From contig QZIJ01000137.1 in NCBI GenBank assembly GCA_003598975.1, forward strand, positions 1 to 56,110: a stretch of 56,110 nucleotides of DNA, in the 5' to 3' direction. Shown piece by piece: positions 32,769 to 40,728 of this stretch. Below the pieces are notes generated by a model. It was given only the letters and a program-made list of their open reading frames with translations, was not told the origin of the DNA and did not search any database. Origin of the DNA: Anaerolineaceae bacterium. Its GTDB lineage: Bacteria; Chloroflexota; Anaerolineae; Anaerolineales; Villigracilaceae. Made by a program: the position numbers and the translations under genes. Position 1 is the stretch's first letter, and every line of letters starts with the position of its first letter.

Positions 32769-33950
32769 ATGACTCAAAGTCCATCCAATCGCTTCACCTT
32801 CCGGACCTTTATCCTGCTGCTCATCCCGATCATTCTTCTCGTCGGCGTGATCGTCCTCTTCCTTTCCACAGGGGGAGGATTGAATCTCGACTCTGCCGCG
32901 CCGGTTGAGAATCTGGATATCGAGCGGTATGTTCTCAAACAAGGCAGCATCGAATTGCAGGTGCGCAACACGAGTCCGGAGGAAATTACCATCGCCCAGG
33001 TCATTGTGAATGATGCGGTCATGCCATTCGAGGTGTATCCAGATGCAGTCGTCCCTCGATTGGAGCGTGCCACCATTACCATCGCTTATCCGTGGTCGTA
33101 TGGTGAGGCATATGGCTTGATCATCTTTACCGGAAATGCCATTCCCTTCACAGTGGACATCCCGGTTGCGTTCGAAACGCCTCAACCGGACACCGCCACC
33201 TTCTGGGGATTCACACTCATCGGTTTGTATGTCGGCGTAATCCCGGTCTTTCTGGGAATCTTCTGGTTTCCGGCGTTGCGACAAATGGGACGCCGGACCA
33301 TGACCTTCCTGATGGCGGCAACGGCGGGTCTGCTGGTCTTTCTTGGGCTGGACACGGTCGCAGAAGCGCTGGAGTTTGCCGGGAAGATCCCTTCCTCCTT
33401 TCAGGGGATCGGCTTGATCGGAATCGGTGGAGTGGCAACCTTCCTGTTGTTGGAGGCGATCTCGAAACGCCAGTCTGAAATCACCGGCAACGAAGCGGAT
33501 AAGCGGCTGGCTATCGCCTTTGTGATCGCGGTCGGCATCGGCATTCACAACCTTGGAGAAGGGCTGGCAATAGGCGCTGCTTATAACGTCGGCGAAATTG
33601 CTCTGGGCACTTTCCTGGTGGTGGGTTTCATCATCCAGAACATTACTGAAGGATTGGGCATCATTGCGCCAGTCCTGCGTGATAGACCCGGGGTCGGCAG
33701 GCTCGCGATCATGGGGTTGGTCGGTGGAGCGCCTGCCATTCTGGGAGCCTGGATCGGAGGATACACCCCCTCGCCCTTCCTGACGGTGCTATTCCTTGCC
33801 ATCGGCGCAGGCGCGATCTTCCAGGTGATCTACGAAATCGCCAAACTGATTCAAAAGGATACACAGCGTGAAGCCATGCCAATGATCGTCTTTAGCGGAG
33901 TCTTGACCGGTATGATGATGTTGTGGGTCACCGGGTTGTTGATCAAATAG
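32769..33950 (+). CDS. ZIP-family metal transporter with extracytoplasmic N-terminal domain
   Basis: A 393-residue membrane protein. After one N-terminal helix (residues about 12-32) there is an extracytoplasmic beta-rich domain of about 100 residues. A ZIP transporter core follows with the metal motifs HNLGEGLAIG and IQNITEGLG. ZIP proteins carry Zn, Fe or Mn into the cytoplasm. The added N-terminal domain is unusual for a bacterial ZIP and may accept metal from the neighbouring oxidase or cupredoxin. It lies 14 bp after the oxidase gene in the same operon. Confidence 0.88.
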   Translation: MTQSPSNRFTFRTFILLLIPIILLVGVIVLFLSTGGGLNLDSAAPVENLDIERYVLKQGSIELQVRNTSPEEITIAQVIVNDAVMPFEVYPDAVVPRLERATITIAYPWSYGEAYGLIIFTGNAIPFTVDIPVAFETPQPDTATFWGFTLIGLYVGVIPVFLGIFWFPALRQMGRRTMTFLMAATAGLLVFLGLDTVAEALEFAGKIPSSFQGIGLIGIGGVATFLLLEAISKRQSEITGNEADKRLAIAFVIAVGIGIHNLGEGLAIGAAYNVGEIALGTFLVVGFIIQNITEGLGIIAPVLRDRPGVGRLAIMGLVGGAPAILGAWIGGYTPSPFLTVLFLAIGAGAIFQVIYEIAKLIQKDTQREAMPMIVFSGVLTGMMMLWVTGLLIK

Positions 33951-33960
33951 GAGCCTTCCA

Positions 33961-34632
33961 ATGGAATCGTCTCTGACCATATCCATTCAGGATTACCTGA
34001 AACATATTTACGAGTTGACGGAAGGCGGAGAGAATGCCAGTACGAATCACCTTTCCGAACGGCTTAACGTCAAGCCGGCATCCGTGACGAACATGGTGCA
34101 AAAACTTGCCGCCGCGCAACCCGCCCTGGTCGAATACCAAAAGCATCAGGGGGTCACGCTGACCAAAGAGGGCAGGAAAGCTGCTTTGGAGGTTATCCGG
34201 CATCATCGTCTCCTGGAAGCCTGGCTGGTGCAGACACTGGGCTATTCGTGGGATGAAGTCCATGAGGAGGCAGAACGCCTTGAGCATGTTATTTCGGAGG
34301 ATTTTGAACGGCGGATGGCGGCAGCAATGGGACATCCCCTGCGCGACCCGCACGGGGAGTTGATTCCCACCGCCGATCTGGTCATGCCATTGGAGGATTC
34401 AACCCCTCTCTCTGCCCTGCGCCCGAAACAAAAGGCGAAGATCCAATGTGTAAAGAATGCAGACGCGGAATTGCTCCGCCATCTTGAAGGTCTTGGACTC
34501 CTTCCCGGCGCGCAGATCGTGATCATGGATTATTCATCGTTCGATCACAACCTGACCGTGAAGTCCGGTGCAAAGGTCAGCGTTCTTGGACTAAATATTA
34601 CCGGCAAGATATTTGTTGACTATCCTGATTAA
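33961..34632 (+). CDS. DtxR/MntR-family metal-dependent repressor
   Basis: A 223-residue regulator with an N-terminal winged helix (YLKHIYELTEGGENASTNHL, LNVKPASVTNMVQKL), a dimerisation and metal-binding domain (HHRLLEAWLVQTLGYSWDEV, HEEAERLEHVIS with the expected His and Glu residues), and a C-terminal FeoA/SH3-like domain. It binds DNA when loaded with Fe or Mn. The perfect 7-6-7 inverted repeat at the operon promoter (31671-31690) is its likely site. A ribosome site AGGAG precedes ATG 33961. Confidence 0.92.
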   Translation: MESSLTISIQDYLKHIYELTEGGENASTNHLSERLNVKPASVTNMVQKLAAAQPALVEYQKHQGVTLTKEGRKAALEVIRHHRLLEAWLVQTLGYSWDEVHEEAERLEHVISEDFERRMAAAMGHPLRDPHGELIPTADLVMPLEDSTPLSALRPKQKAKIQCVKNADAELLRHLEGLGLLPGAQIVIMDYSSFDHNLTVKSGAKVSVLGLNITGKIFVDYPD

Positions 34633-34641
34633 GAGAGTTGT

Positions 34642-35034
34642 ATGTTGAAGAAAAGTATTTTCCTTTTAATATTGGTTTTCCTGTCAGCCTGTCAGTCCGG
34701 CGGACCGTCCACCAAACTCACAGTGGAGTTGAGCGATTTTGCAATTACCCCCAATCAACTGTCCGTGCCAGCCGGTGCAGAAATCCAGATCAAGGTTGTC
34801 AACAATGGCACCGTGGAGCATAACTTCTATATCATGCAATATGGCGTGGATGTCGGTGATATGTTTGATGAAGAGGATATTGCCAATGCGTACTGGGAGG
34901 TGGATGCCCAACCAGACGAGAGTGTGGAATTAAGTTTCACAGCGCCCGACCAACCGGGTACCTACCAGATTGTCTGTGGGATGCCAGGGCATTTGCAGGC
35001 AGGCATGGTTGGAACGCTCGAAGTTGTCAAATAG
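34642..35034 (+). CDS. Cupredoxin-domain lipoprotein
   Basis: A 130-residue lipoprotein (signal MLKKSIFLLILVFLSAC with lipobox LSAC) carrying a plastocyanin/sulfocyanin-like cupredoxin fold. Type 1 copper ligands are visible: His in VEHNFYI, then Cys, His and Met in IVCGMPGHLQAGM. It would shuttle electrons or copper at the outer face of the membrane, possibly to or from the multicopper oxidase. Last gene of the DtxR-box operon, ended by a strong terminator. Confidence 0.9.
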   Translation: MLKKSIFLLILVFLSACQSGGPSTKLTVELSDFAITPNQLSVPAGAEIQIKVVNNGTVEHNFYIMQYGVDVGDMFDEEDIANAYWEVDAQPDESVELSFTAPDQPGTYQIVCGMPGHLQAGMVGTLEVVK

Positions 35035-35053
35035 AGATATCTGAAAGTTCAAC

Positions 35054-35090
35054 AAAGACGGGAGAGCAAAACTCTCCCGTCTTTATTTTA
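35054..35090 (+). terminator. Intrinsic terminator of the oxidase-cupredoxin operon
   Basis: Perfect 13-bp stem AAAGACGGGAGAG / CTCTCCCGTCTTT (35054-35066, 35072-35084), 5-nt loop, followed by ATTTTA. Confidence 0.92.
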
Positions 35091-35103
35091 TGTTCCTTGA
35101 TGC

Positions 35104-35532
35104 CTATGGCTGGCTCTCCAACATGAGACCAGCCTCTTGCCAGGCGGTTGTGCCTCCCTCCAGCATCCAGACATTTGTGTATCCCTGGACTAATAGTGTA
35201 GCAACCGCTTTTTTTGCCATGCCGGATGTCAGGCAGTAGACAAGGATCTTAGCATCCTTATCGGCTGGTAATTTATCCGTGTTTTGTTCGATCTGATCAT
35301 ACGCCAGACGAACATCCGTATCCGGGATGTCTCCCTCCCAAGGGGTATGAACATTGATCATGGTGAAATCCTTGTCTTCCAGCATGGTCTGTAATTCCTG
35401 CACAGATACCACTCGATAAGGAATGCCATTCATTTCAGCCTGGATACCGATCTGTTCCTGTGGCTGGCAGGCCACAAGCGAAAACAAACCGATGCCAATC
35501 AGTACCAGGCATACATTTAATCGTGCAAACAT
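35104..35532 (-). CDS. Rhodanese-domain lipoprotein
   Basis: A 142-residue protein with a signal and lipobox (FSLVAC) and a single rhodanese domain: a VSVQELQTMLEDKDFTMINV start, active loop VYCLTSGMA with the catalytic Cys, then VWMLEGGTTAWQEAG. Such proteins handle persulfide sulfur at the cell surface. ATG 35532 is chosen because an AGGAG site lies 6 nt upstream. It follows a second rhodanese gene on the same strand by 26 bp, so the two are co-transcribed. Confidence 0.88.
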   Translation of the reverse strand: MFARLNVCLVLIGIGLFSLVACQPQEQIGIQAEMNGIPYRVVSVQELQTMLEDKDFTMINVHTPWEGDIPDTDVRLAYDQIEQNTDKLPADKDAKILVYCLTSGMAKKAVATLLVQGYTNVWMLEGGTTAWQEAGLMLESQP

Positions 35533-35558
35533 TGCGTCTCCTAATGTGTTTCTTTCTT

Positions 35559-36029
35559 TCATGGCTCGACGGGATAACCGGCAGTCATCCAGGCTTCAAA
35601 ACCGCCGAGCATTGGGGTAACCTTACTGAAGTCATTTTCAAGCAGTATGGACGCCGCACGGGCGCTCGATTCTTCGCTTGGTCAGGTACAGTAGGTAATG
35701 ATCCATTGTGCTTTATCCAACTCCGCCAGACGCGTTTCAAGTTCGGCAAGTGGAATGTTGATCGCACCGGCAACATGGGCGGCTTGATACGCTTCCACGG
35801 AACGTACATCCACTACGATAGCGGCGCCTTCCTCCAACGCAGCCTTGGCGTCGGGCAGGCTTACACGTGGAATATCCGGGTACGTCTCCTCTTCATGGGA
35901 TGTAACAGACGTCGGGGTGGCGGGAACGTTTTGATTTGCCCACAGGATCGCGGCGGCAATCAATAGGAGTCCGCCGCCAAGTGCGAGAAAGAGCGGAACA
36001 GGGGACTTTTGATTCTTTCTTTTCTTCAT
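35559..36029 (-). CDS. Rhodanese with in-frame UGA in the active loop, candidate selenoprotein
   Basis: The frame opens at ATG 36029 (MKKRKNQKSPVPLFLALGGG, one membrane helix), then a rhodanese domain (AAIVVDVRSVEAYQAAHVAG, INIPLAELETRL, WIITYCT). A TGA codon (35682-35684) follows. The same frame continues with PSEESSARAASILLEN and MLGGFEAWMTAGYPVEP before a second TGA at 35559. Related rhodaneses have YC-x-C-P-N-E here, so UGA sits where a Cys is usual. A small GC hairpin with a GU-containing loop lies 17 nt after the UGA, as in bacterial SECIS elements. Readthrough as selenocysteine (156 residues) is my preferred reading; a nonsense mutation is the alternative. Confidence 0.6.
35652..35664 (-). 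other. SECIS-like hairpin after the in-frame UGA
   Basis: On the minus strand CGCC-CGTGC-GGCG forms a 4-bp GC stem, extendable by a G-U pair, with GU in the loop. It begins 17 nt after the UGA at 35682-35684. Bacterial SECIS elements have this size, place and loop. The stem is short, so support is moderate. Confidence 0.4.
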
Positions 36030-36130
36030 CTAAACTCCATAAGTAACTCGGGCTAAAGTTAAACCATCGATGTGACCTTTACGGACATCGAAGGGGACGC
36101 TGTAATCAAGCGAAATATACGGTTGAAAGC

Positions 36131-36421
36131 TTAAGCGATGGGGGGACGTAAAATGGGAAAGGCGCGTTCCAATGAATGCAAATTGATCCGTATATTCACT
36201 TGCTGTATGATTTCATGGTTCGGATCTGTTGGGCACGGCGCAGAATGAATTCCTGTTTGCAACTGACATATCAGGCAAAGATCCAGGTTGGTTGCCCTGG
36301 CATCTTCCTGTGACTGTGACAAGCATTCGCACAGGGATGCGGCTGGAAACAAATGTGCAGACAACCCCACCAGAAGAAAAGCCAGTGTCACAATCAGGAG
36401 AACACGATGAGATCCATTCAT
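36131..36421 (-). CDS. Small secreted Cys-rich protein, unknown
   Basis: A 96-residue protein with an N-terminal hydrophobic signal (VLLIVTLAFLLVGLSAHLFP) and a short Cys-rich mature part (LCECLSQ, LCLICQLQ, SAPCP). I do not recognise a family. Similar small Cys proteins are common beside copper-handling genes, and this one lies 70 bp after the PCuAC chaperone gene on the same strand. Metal binding is possible but unproved. Confidence 0.55.
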   Translation of the reverse strand: MNGSHRVLLIVTLAFLLVGLSAHLFPAASLCECLSQSQEDARATNLDLCLICQLQTGIHSAPCPTDPNHEIIQQVNIRINLHSLERAFPILRPPIA

Positions 36422-36491
36422 ACTTTACAATGAGATTGCCTTCCGAAGGAACATTATACTTTGGACGGCAATCTCAAAGATGAAAGTTTGT

Positions 36492-36923
36492 TTAGGGTTC
36501 GCGTATCGGAACTTCGATTGTCCAGTCTCCTGCTTTTTCAAAGTTAAGTGTCATGGTAATCGTGTCGCCAACCTTCAAATCCTGCGTCAAACCAACGAGC
36601 ATGACGTGCAAGCCGCCAGGCTTGAAAATGATCTCCTGTTGCGCAGGGATAGGCAAAGCCTCCTGCATTTGCATGGACATCACGCCATTGTCATCCATCA
36701 TACTCATGTGTACCTCGGCAGCAGATGCGACGTCCGTGCTGGCGCTGAGCAATGTATCATCCGCGTCGGTCGCATTACTGATAATGAAATATACCGCGCC
36801 GTTATTGCCCGAAGCGGCAGGGCGAGCCAAGGCATCCATTACCTTGAATTCACCCGACCTTGCACATCCACTGACCAACAATGTTGCCAGCAGGATTGTA
36901 GAAATCAAAAGTTTGTTTTTCAT
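36492..36923 (-). CDS. Periplasmic copper chaperone PCu(A)C, lipoprotein
   Basis: A 143-residue lipoprotein (lipobox LLVSGC) of the PCuAC family. The copper motif is present: HMSMM near the middle, a Met about ten residues on, then GLHVMLVGL. It binds Cu(I) and delivers it to cytochrome oxidase Cu-A or to other cuproproteins, usually with a SCO protein; a SCO gene lies at 38386. A promoter with TTGACA and AATACT is visible upstream (37005-37032). Confidence 0.92.
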   Translation of the reverse strand: MKNKLLISTILLATLLVSGCARSGEFKVMDALARPAASGNNGAVYFIISNATDADDTLLSASTDVASAAEVHMSMMDDNGVMSMQMQEALPIPAQQEIIFKPGGLHVMLVGLTQDLKVGDTITMTLNFEKAGDWTIEVPIREP

Positions 36924-37004
36924 ATGTGTCCTTCTTGAAAATAGAATTTGACTTTCATCGTCTGCTTTGAACCTTTGGTTCGCAGCAAGATGCCTGGATA
37001 AACC

Positions 37005-37032
37005 AGTATTGTTCAGTCGTTTTTTTTGTCAA
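37005..37032 (-). promoter_or_regulatory. Sigma70-type promoter of the PCuAC gene
   Basis: On the minus strand TTGACA (37027-37032) and AATACT (37005-37010) with a 16-bp spacer. It starts a new transcript in the 120-bp gap after the DUF305 gene. Confidence 0.55.
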
Positions 37033-37043
37033 TGACAACCTCA

Positions 37044-37730
37044 TCAAGGCGACATCCCCTCATGATTCGTTTCTTTCGGTTCGTCCATTACAGGCGGAAA
37101 CCCTTTACGAGCCAGAAGGTCCTGCATGGCGGCAATTTCGCTTGTTTGTGCATTGACGATGGATTGTGCTAATGCCAACACTTCGGGGCTTTTGGCGCTC
37201 TCCAGCGCCGCCTCCCCCATGAGCACTCCACCACGGTGGTGGACAATCATCAATTGCAGGAATAATCCATCGGCTTTCACACCCTGCAATTCGCGTAATT
37301 CATTCAACTGCACCTGGGTGGCCATCCCAGGCATTCCACCATTGACCGGCATGTCCATCCACATCATAGCCGGGTCGGTGCTGGCAATTGGATATTGCCA
37401 TACGGCCAGCCACCCCTGCATCTGACCAATCTGCGCTTGTTGTGTCAGCATAATGTCCAGGGCAAGCTGTCGCATTTCCGGGTCTTCTGTCCGGTCACGA
37501 AGCAGTGTAGCCATATCCACAGCTTGTGCGTGGTGCATCATCATGTCCCTGGCAAAGCCTGCCTCAGGAGAGTTTTCGCCAGGCGCAGAGGACTGCCGTG
37601 TGCCCAGCCAGAAGGCAAGCACTGCCACACTCACCAACAATACAGCGAATGATAAGAGCATGAGAACATCTAACTTGTGCACCGCGCGGGGCAAGGACGT
37701 CTCAGGCTGTAATTCTTCGGTCATCATCAT
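37044..37730 (-). CDS. DUF305 protein, membrane-anchored
   Basis: A 228-residue protein with one N-terminal membrane helix (about residues 22-44) and a tandem DUF305 (ferritin-like helical) region: FARDMMMHHAQAVDMATLL and FLQLMIVHHRGGVLMGEAAL, each with Met/His-His motifs that may bind metal. A Met-rich linker (MMWMDMPVNGGMPGM) lies between them. DUF305 proteins recur in copper and silver resistance loci. The start follows an AGGAG site; several adjacent ATG codons make the exact start uncertain by a few residues. It overlaps no neighbour and follows the DUF3105 gene closely. Confidence 0.9.
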   Translation of the reverse strand: MMMTEELQPETSLPRAVHKLDVLMLLSFAVLLVSVAVLAFWLGTRQSSAPGENSPEAGFARDMMMHHAQAVDMATLLRDRTEDPEMRQLALDIMLTQQAQIGQMQGWLAVWQYPIASTDPAMMWMDMPVNGGMPGMATQVQLNELRELQGVKADGLFLQLMIVHHRGGVLMGEAALESAKSPEVLALAQSIVNAQTSEIAAMQDLLARKGFPPVMDEPKETNHEGMSP

Positions 37731-37735
37731 GTCTC

Positions 37736-38332
37736 CTAGCCTGGTTGCCCCACTCCACCCGTGCAAGGTGCTCCAGGCTCAGGTCCTTGTGGGCTCAGTT
37801 CGTATTGTTCAATAAAGTCCTTTATCCTGGGATCATCAGCCTGCTCCACCTGAAGTTGGTATCCCCAGGCGGAAATTACAATCGGGCTGGGCAGATCAGG
37901 GTATGGACTCAGCAAGCGAAAACCGCTTTGACGGGTGAGTGCCTGTAATGTCCGAACTTCCAAGTCAGGCAGGTCAGGTCGATAGGTGATCCAGACCGCG
38001 CCATGTTCAAGGGAGTGAACTCCATTTTCATTCGCGATGGTCTCGGTATACACACCACAATTTTGCCAGACAGGATTGTGGGCTCCCCCAACAGGCGGAG
38101 TCTGGTCGTAACTTACGGTTTCACTGACATGATCCCGGCTAAGAGCGGTGTATTCCGTAACTCCCTCGATCTGTTGTTTTCCCTGCTCCCTGGCGTTGAA
38201 CATGAGAAAAATCGCGATAATCGCCGCGAATGCCAAACTGCCGGAGATGATGCCATTACGCAACTTCAGGCGGCGTTCCGCTTGGCGTGCTACCTTTTTT
38301 GTGGAAATGGATTTCTTGTTTTTGGGTTGCAT
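37736..38332 (-). CDS. DUF3105 protein
   Basis: A 198-residue protein with a basic N-terminus, one membrane helix (about residues 28-46) and an extracytoplasmic DUF3105 domain. The domain is recognised by TPPVGGAHNPVWQNCGVY and VHSLEHGAVWITYRP, with conserved His and Cys residues. Function is not established, but the family clusters with DUF305 and SCO-type proteins. ATG 38332 is preferred over the start 18 nt upstream because AGAGGA precedes it. Confidence 0.9.
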   Translation of the reverse strand: MQPKNKKSISTKKVARQAERRLKLRNGIISGSLAFAAIIAIFLMFNAREQGKQQIEGVTEYTALSRDHVSETVSYDQTPPVGGAHNPVWQNCGVYTETIANENGVHSLEHGAVWITYRPDLPDLEVRTLQALTRQSGFRLLSPYPDLPSPIVISAWGYQLQVEQADDPRIKDFIEQYELSPQGPEPGAPCTGGVGQPG

Positions 38333-38385
38333 CGGGGTCCTCTTAATCATTTAACTTTAAGATTGTATTACCAGACCGAAGATTG

Positions 38386-38997
38386 CTATTTTGAATCTTT
38401 CAAGATCTGTCGAATATCATCTGCAATCTCTGTGGCAGTCGTACCATACGGGAAGGTCATGAACAGACTGCCACTCTGATTCAGAACATACACACTTGCC
38501 GTGTGGCTTACCAGATAACCAGCTGCGCTATCTGATTCCTGCTTCTCAACAAAAACTCCCAACTCCTTCCAGATTGAAGCAAGCGCTGTCATATCGCCAC
38601 TCAGTCCTATGAATTCAGGATTGAATCGCGCGGCATATTCAGCAACTTTATCAGGCGTATCACGGTCCGGGTCGGCGGTAATCATCACGAAACGAACCTT
38701 TTGCGCATCCTCCCCCAGGTTATCATTGACCTGTTTGAAGGTTGCCAGGGTGACAGGACAAACATCGGGACAACTGGTGTATCCAAAAAATAGCAATACG
38801 ATTTTGCCTTTTTGTTCGCTCAGACGAAACACTTCTTCGTTGGCAGTCTGGAGGGAAAAGTCTGTCACAGGCAAAGGAGGGTTGATCACCGTGCCGTGAA
38901 AGGAATAAGGTTTTCTGAAGACCAATTCCACAAGCATCGTCAGCCCAATGACTGCTGTCGCGATCAACAGCACAAAATACGGATTCTTCTTAATCAT
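38386..38997 (-). CDS. SCO1/SenC/PrrC-family copper protein
   Basis: A 203-residue membrane-anchored thioredoxin-fold protein. It has one N-terminal helix, the CxxxC copper/redox motif in GYTSCPDVCP, and the distal His in YLVSHTASVYV. SCO proteins deliver copper to, or reduce, the Cu-A site of cytochrome oxidase and serve in copper homeostasis. It overlaps the upstream 111-residue membrane protein gene by 8 bp and is part of a long minus-strand operon. Confidence 0.93.
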   Translation of the reverse strand: MIKKNPYFVLLIATAVIGLTMLVELVFRKPYSFHGTVINPPLPVTDFSLQTANEEVFRLSEQKGKIVLLFFGYTSCPDVCPVTLATFKQVNDNLGEDAQKVRFVMITADPDRDTPDKVAEYAARFNPEFIGLSGDMTALASIWKELGVFVEKQESDSAAGYLVSHTASVYVLNQSGSLFMTFPYGTTATEIADDIRQILKDSK

Positions 38998-39325
38998 GTT
39001 TCTCTCTTTTATCCATTAATTTTCTCGCGCCAAACATCCCAAGCCCAAGAGCTGGCGCGGCAAGCAGGAACAAGATATATCCATGACCCTGCCACGCCAG
39101 TACGATGCCTGCGATAAGCATGAGCAGGCTAAGGGTGACCATTGAGATTGCCAGACCTCCCTCCACATGAACTGTATCAAACCCAAATATGGCGACGGAA
39201 AGCAGGCTGATCCCCGACAATATCATCACCACAACATCCACGGAGTGCGGCAAAATTCCTGGGATCGGAACGAGCACATACAGCCCAAACCCGACAAGCA
39301 AGACAATCCAATGCCACTTAATCAA
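38990..39325 (-). CDS. Small integral membrane protein, unknown
   Basis: A 111-residue protein with four hydrophobic helices (MIKWHWIVLLVGFGLYVLVP, then further spans) and a basic C-terminus (KLMDKREKHD). No family recognised. Its start overlaps the preceding methyltransferase-like gene (ATGA-type) and its end overlaps SCO, so it belongs to the same operon. Confidence 0.7.
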   Translation of the reverse strand: MIKWHWIVLLVGFGLYVLVPIPGILPHSVDVVVMILSGISLLSVAIFGFDTVHVEGGLAISMVTLSLLMLIAGIVLAWQGHGYILFLLAAPALGLGMFGARKLMDKREKHD

Positions 39326-39987
39326 TGTTGGTACCCATTCGTGTTATCAATGTTTTTCTCCTTCGCTTTGAATTTCAAATGTGGCAGGAACCTTGGTACC
39401 CGTGCCGCGTAGACTTGCCACTCCGCGCCGAATCTCTCTTCCAGCGAACTCTCTTCGCGCCGTGCTCGACGAGAGAACGAAGGCACGGTCATTATCAACA
39501 ACACCAACGGCGTCCATGTGAGATATGTCAACAGGATTCCGAACATCACCAGCCAGTAGCCGAGATACATGGGATGGCGGATGAAACCGTATGGTCCGCG
39601 CTGGACCAGGCGATGCCTCTCCTGCAACGGTGCGGACGAACCTGTGCTCACACCATACATCGCGCCTAATGCCCGGCGAGCCCACAGCGTGAGAAACAGC
39701 CCGACGAGAAAGATGATCAGCCCAAAGGGACGCGCGAGCGATATTACAGGTTCGGGCATTCGCAATGGAAGAGGAATCCACAGCAGAAATCCAAACCAGA
39801 TAAAAAAGGCAATCGCCGCAAATCCGAGGATGACCTGCGCCCAGGCAGGCAAGGCAAACCAACCGCTCGAAATCAAACGCGGCGCATCCAGGTGATGGAT
39901 ACTGCCCAGCCAACTCATAACGACGGCAAGACCCAGGGCAGTTGCGCCCATGACAATAATCAAGTTCGTAACGGCTTCGAGATCCAT
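39322..39987 (-). CDS. Isoprenylcysteine carboxyl methyltransferase-like membrane protein
   Basis: A 221-residue protein with about five membrane helices and the ICMT/PEMT signature near the C-terminus: LVQRGPYGFIRHPMYLGYWL, then EESSLEERFGAEWQVYAARV with the acidic/aromatic SAM-site residues. Bacterial members are uncharacterised SAM-dependent methyltransferases, often placed beside metal-transport genes, as here. Substrate unknown. It lies directly downstream of the ZIP gene. Confidence 0.85.
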   Translation of the reverse strand: MDLEAVTNLIIVMGATALGLAVVMSWLGSIHHLDAPRLISSGWFALPAWAQVILGFAAIAFFIWFGFLLWIPLPLRMPEPVISLARPFGLIIFLVGLFLTLWARRALGAMYGVSTGSSAPLQERHRLVQRGPYGFIRHPMYLGYWLVMFGILLTYLTWTPLVLLIMTVPSFSRRARREESSLEERFGAEWQVYAARVPRFLPHLKFKAKEKNIDNTNGYQH

Positions 39988-39999
39988 CGGATGGTTGAA

Positions 40000-40725
40000 T
40001 CAACTCAACAATTCAAGCAGGAAGACTGCCAGAAAGCCGACAAAAAAAGCGGAGGTCAACAGCGGATTTTCCGCCACCTCATGGGCTTCGGTAAGTAATT
40101 CCTCCGTCACCAGGAAGAGCAACGCCGCCGCACCGAAGGCAATCACACCCGCAAGCAAAGCCCCGCTTATCAGTGAAAGCGCCGCGCTGCCTGCCACAGC
40201 GCCAAAGATAAACAATCCCGATAAGGCAATGATGCTGGAAAGTATCCGACCGCGCGATATCCTGCCTTGTTTGAGTTCCAGCGCAACCGCCAGACCAAGC
40301 GAGATTAATTCGAATGCCAGCGCAACGGTCAATAGAATGCCTTGCTTTGCGCCCGCCGCAAAGCCGATGCCCAGCATCAAACCATCCACGACGATATCCA
40401 CAGCAGTCGCGACGATCAAACTTCCCGAAGCTGTTTCGCTTTTTTCGAGATTCTTCTTCGCCCTTGTTTCGCTCCACAAGCGGACCCCGAGCATGGCGGC
40501 TGTCCCCAGGGTGAATCCAACCGCCGTTGCCAGAACAGAATGTTCGTGAACGAGATCGGGCAGGAACTCGACTGCGACAACGGCAAACACCACGCCCGCT
40601 GCGAAATGCATTAAGGCGCTGCGCGTGTTCTCGCCAGGTACGCGCAAGGTAGCCCATATTCCCGCGAGTGTCATCGTTGCGGCAGGGATCAAAGCATAAC
40701 CAAGAAGTTGGAAGTAGTTAATCAT
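40000..40725 (-). CDS. ZIP-family metal transporter
   Basis: A 241-residue membrane protein with about eight helices. Helix motifs ALMHFAAGVVFAVVAVEFLP, VDIVVDGLMLGIGF and ALAFELISLGLAVALELKQ match ZIP transporters, with the intramembrane acidic and His positions partly replaced (VDG and FELIS instead of HNxPEG and HExPHE). This suggests an atypical ZIP subgroup. It starts 3 nt after the P-type ATPase stop, so import and export genes are coupled here. Confidence 0.82.
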   Translation of the reverse strand: MINYFQLLGYALIPAATMTLAGIWATLRVPGENTRSALMHFAAGVVFAVVAVEFLPDLVHEHSVLATAVGFTLGTAAMLGVRLWSETRAKKNLEKSETASGSLIVATAVDIVVDGLMLGIGFAAGAKQGILLTVALAFELISLGLAVALELKQGRISRGRILSSIIALSGLFIFGAVAGSAALSLISGALLAGVIAFGAAALLFLVTEELLTEAHEVAENPLLTSAFFVGFLAVFLLELLS

Positions 40726-40728
40726 CGT

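Noticed and set aside
35682-36029. Short 115-residue protein ending at the first TGA
   Set aside because: Clear rhodanese homology continues in the same frame past the TGA to a second stop, so a truncated native protein is less likely.
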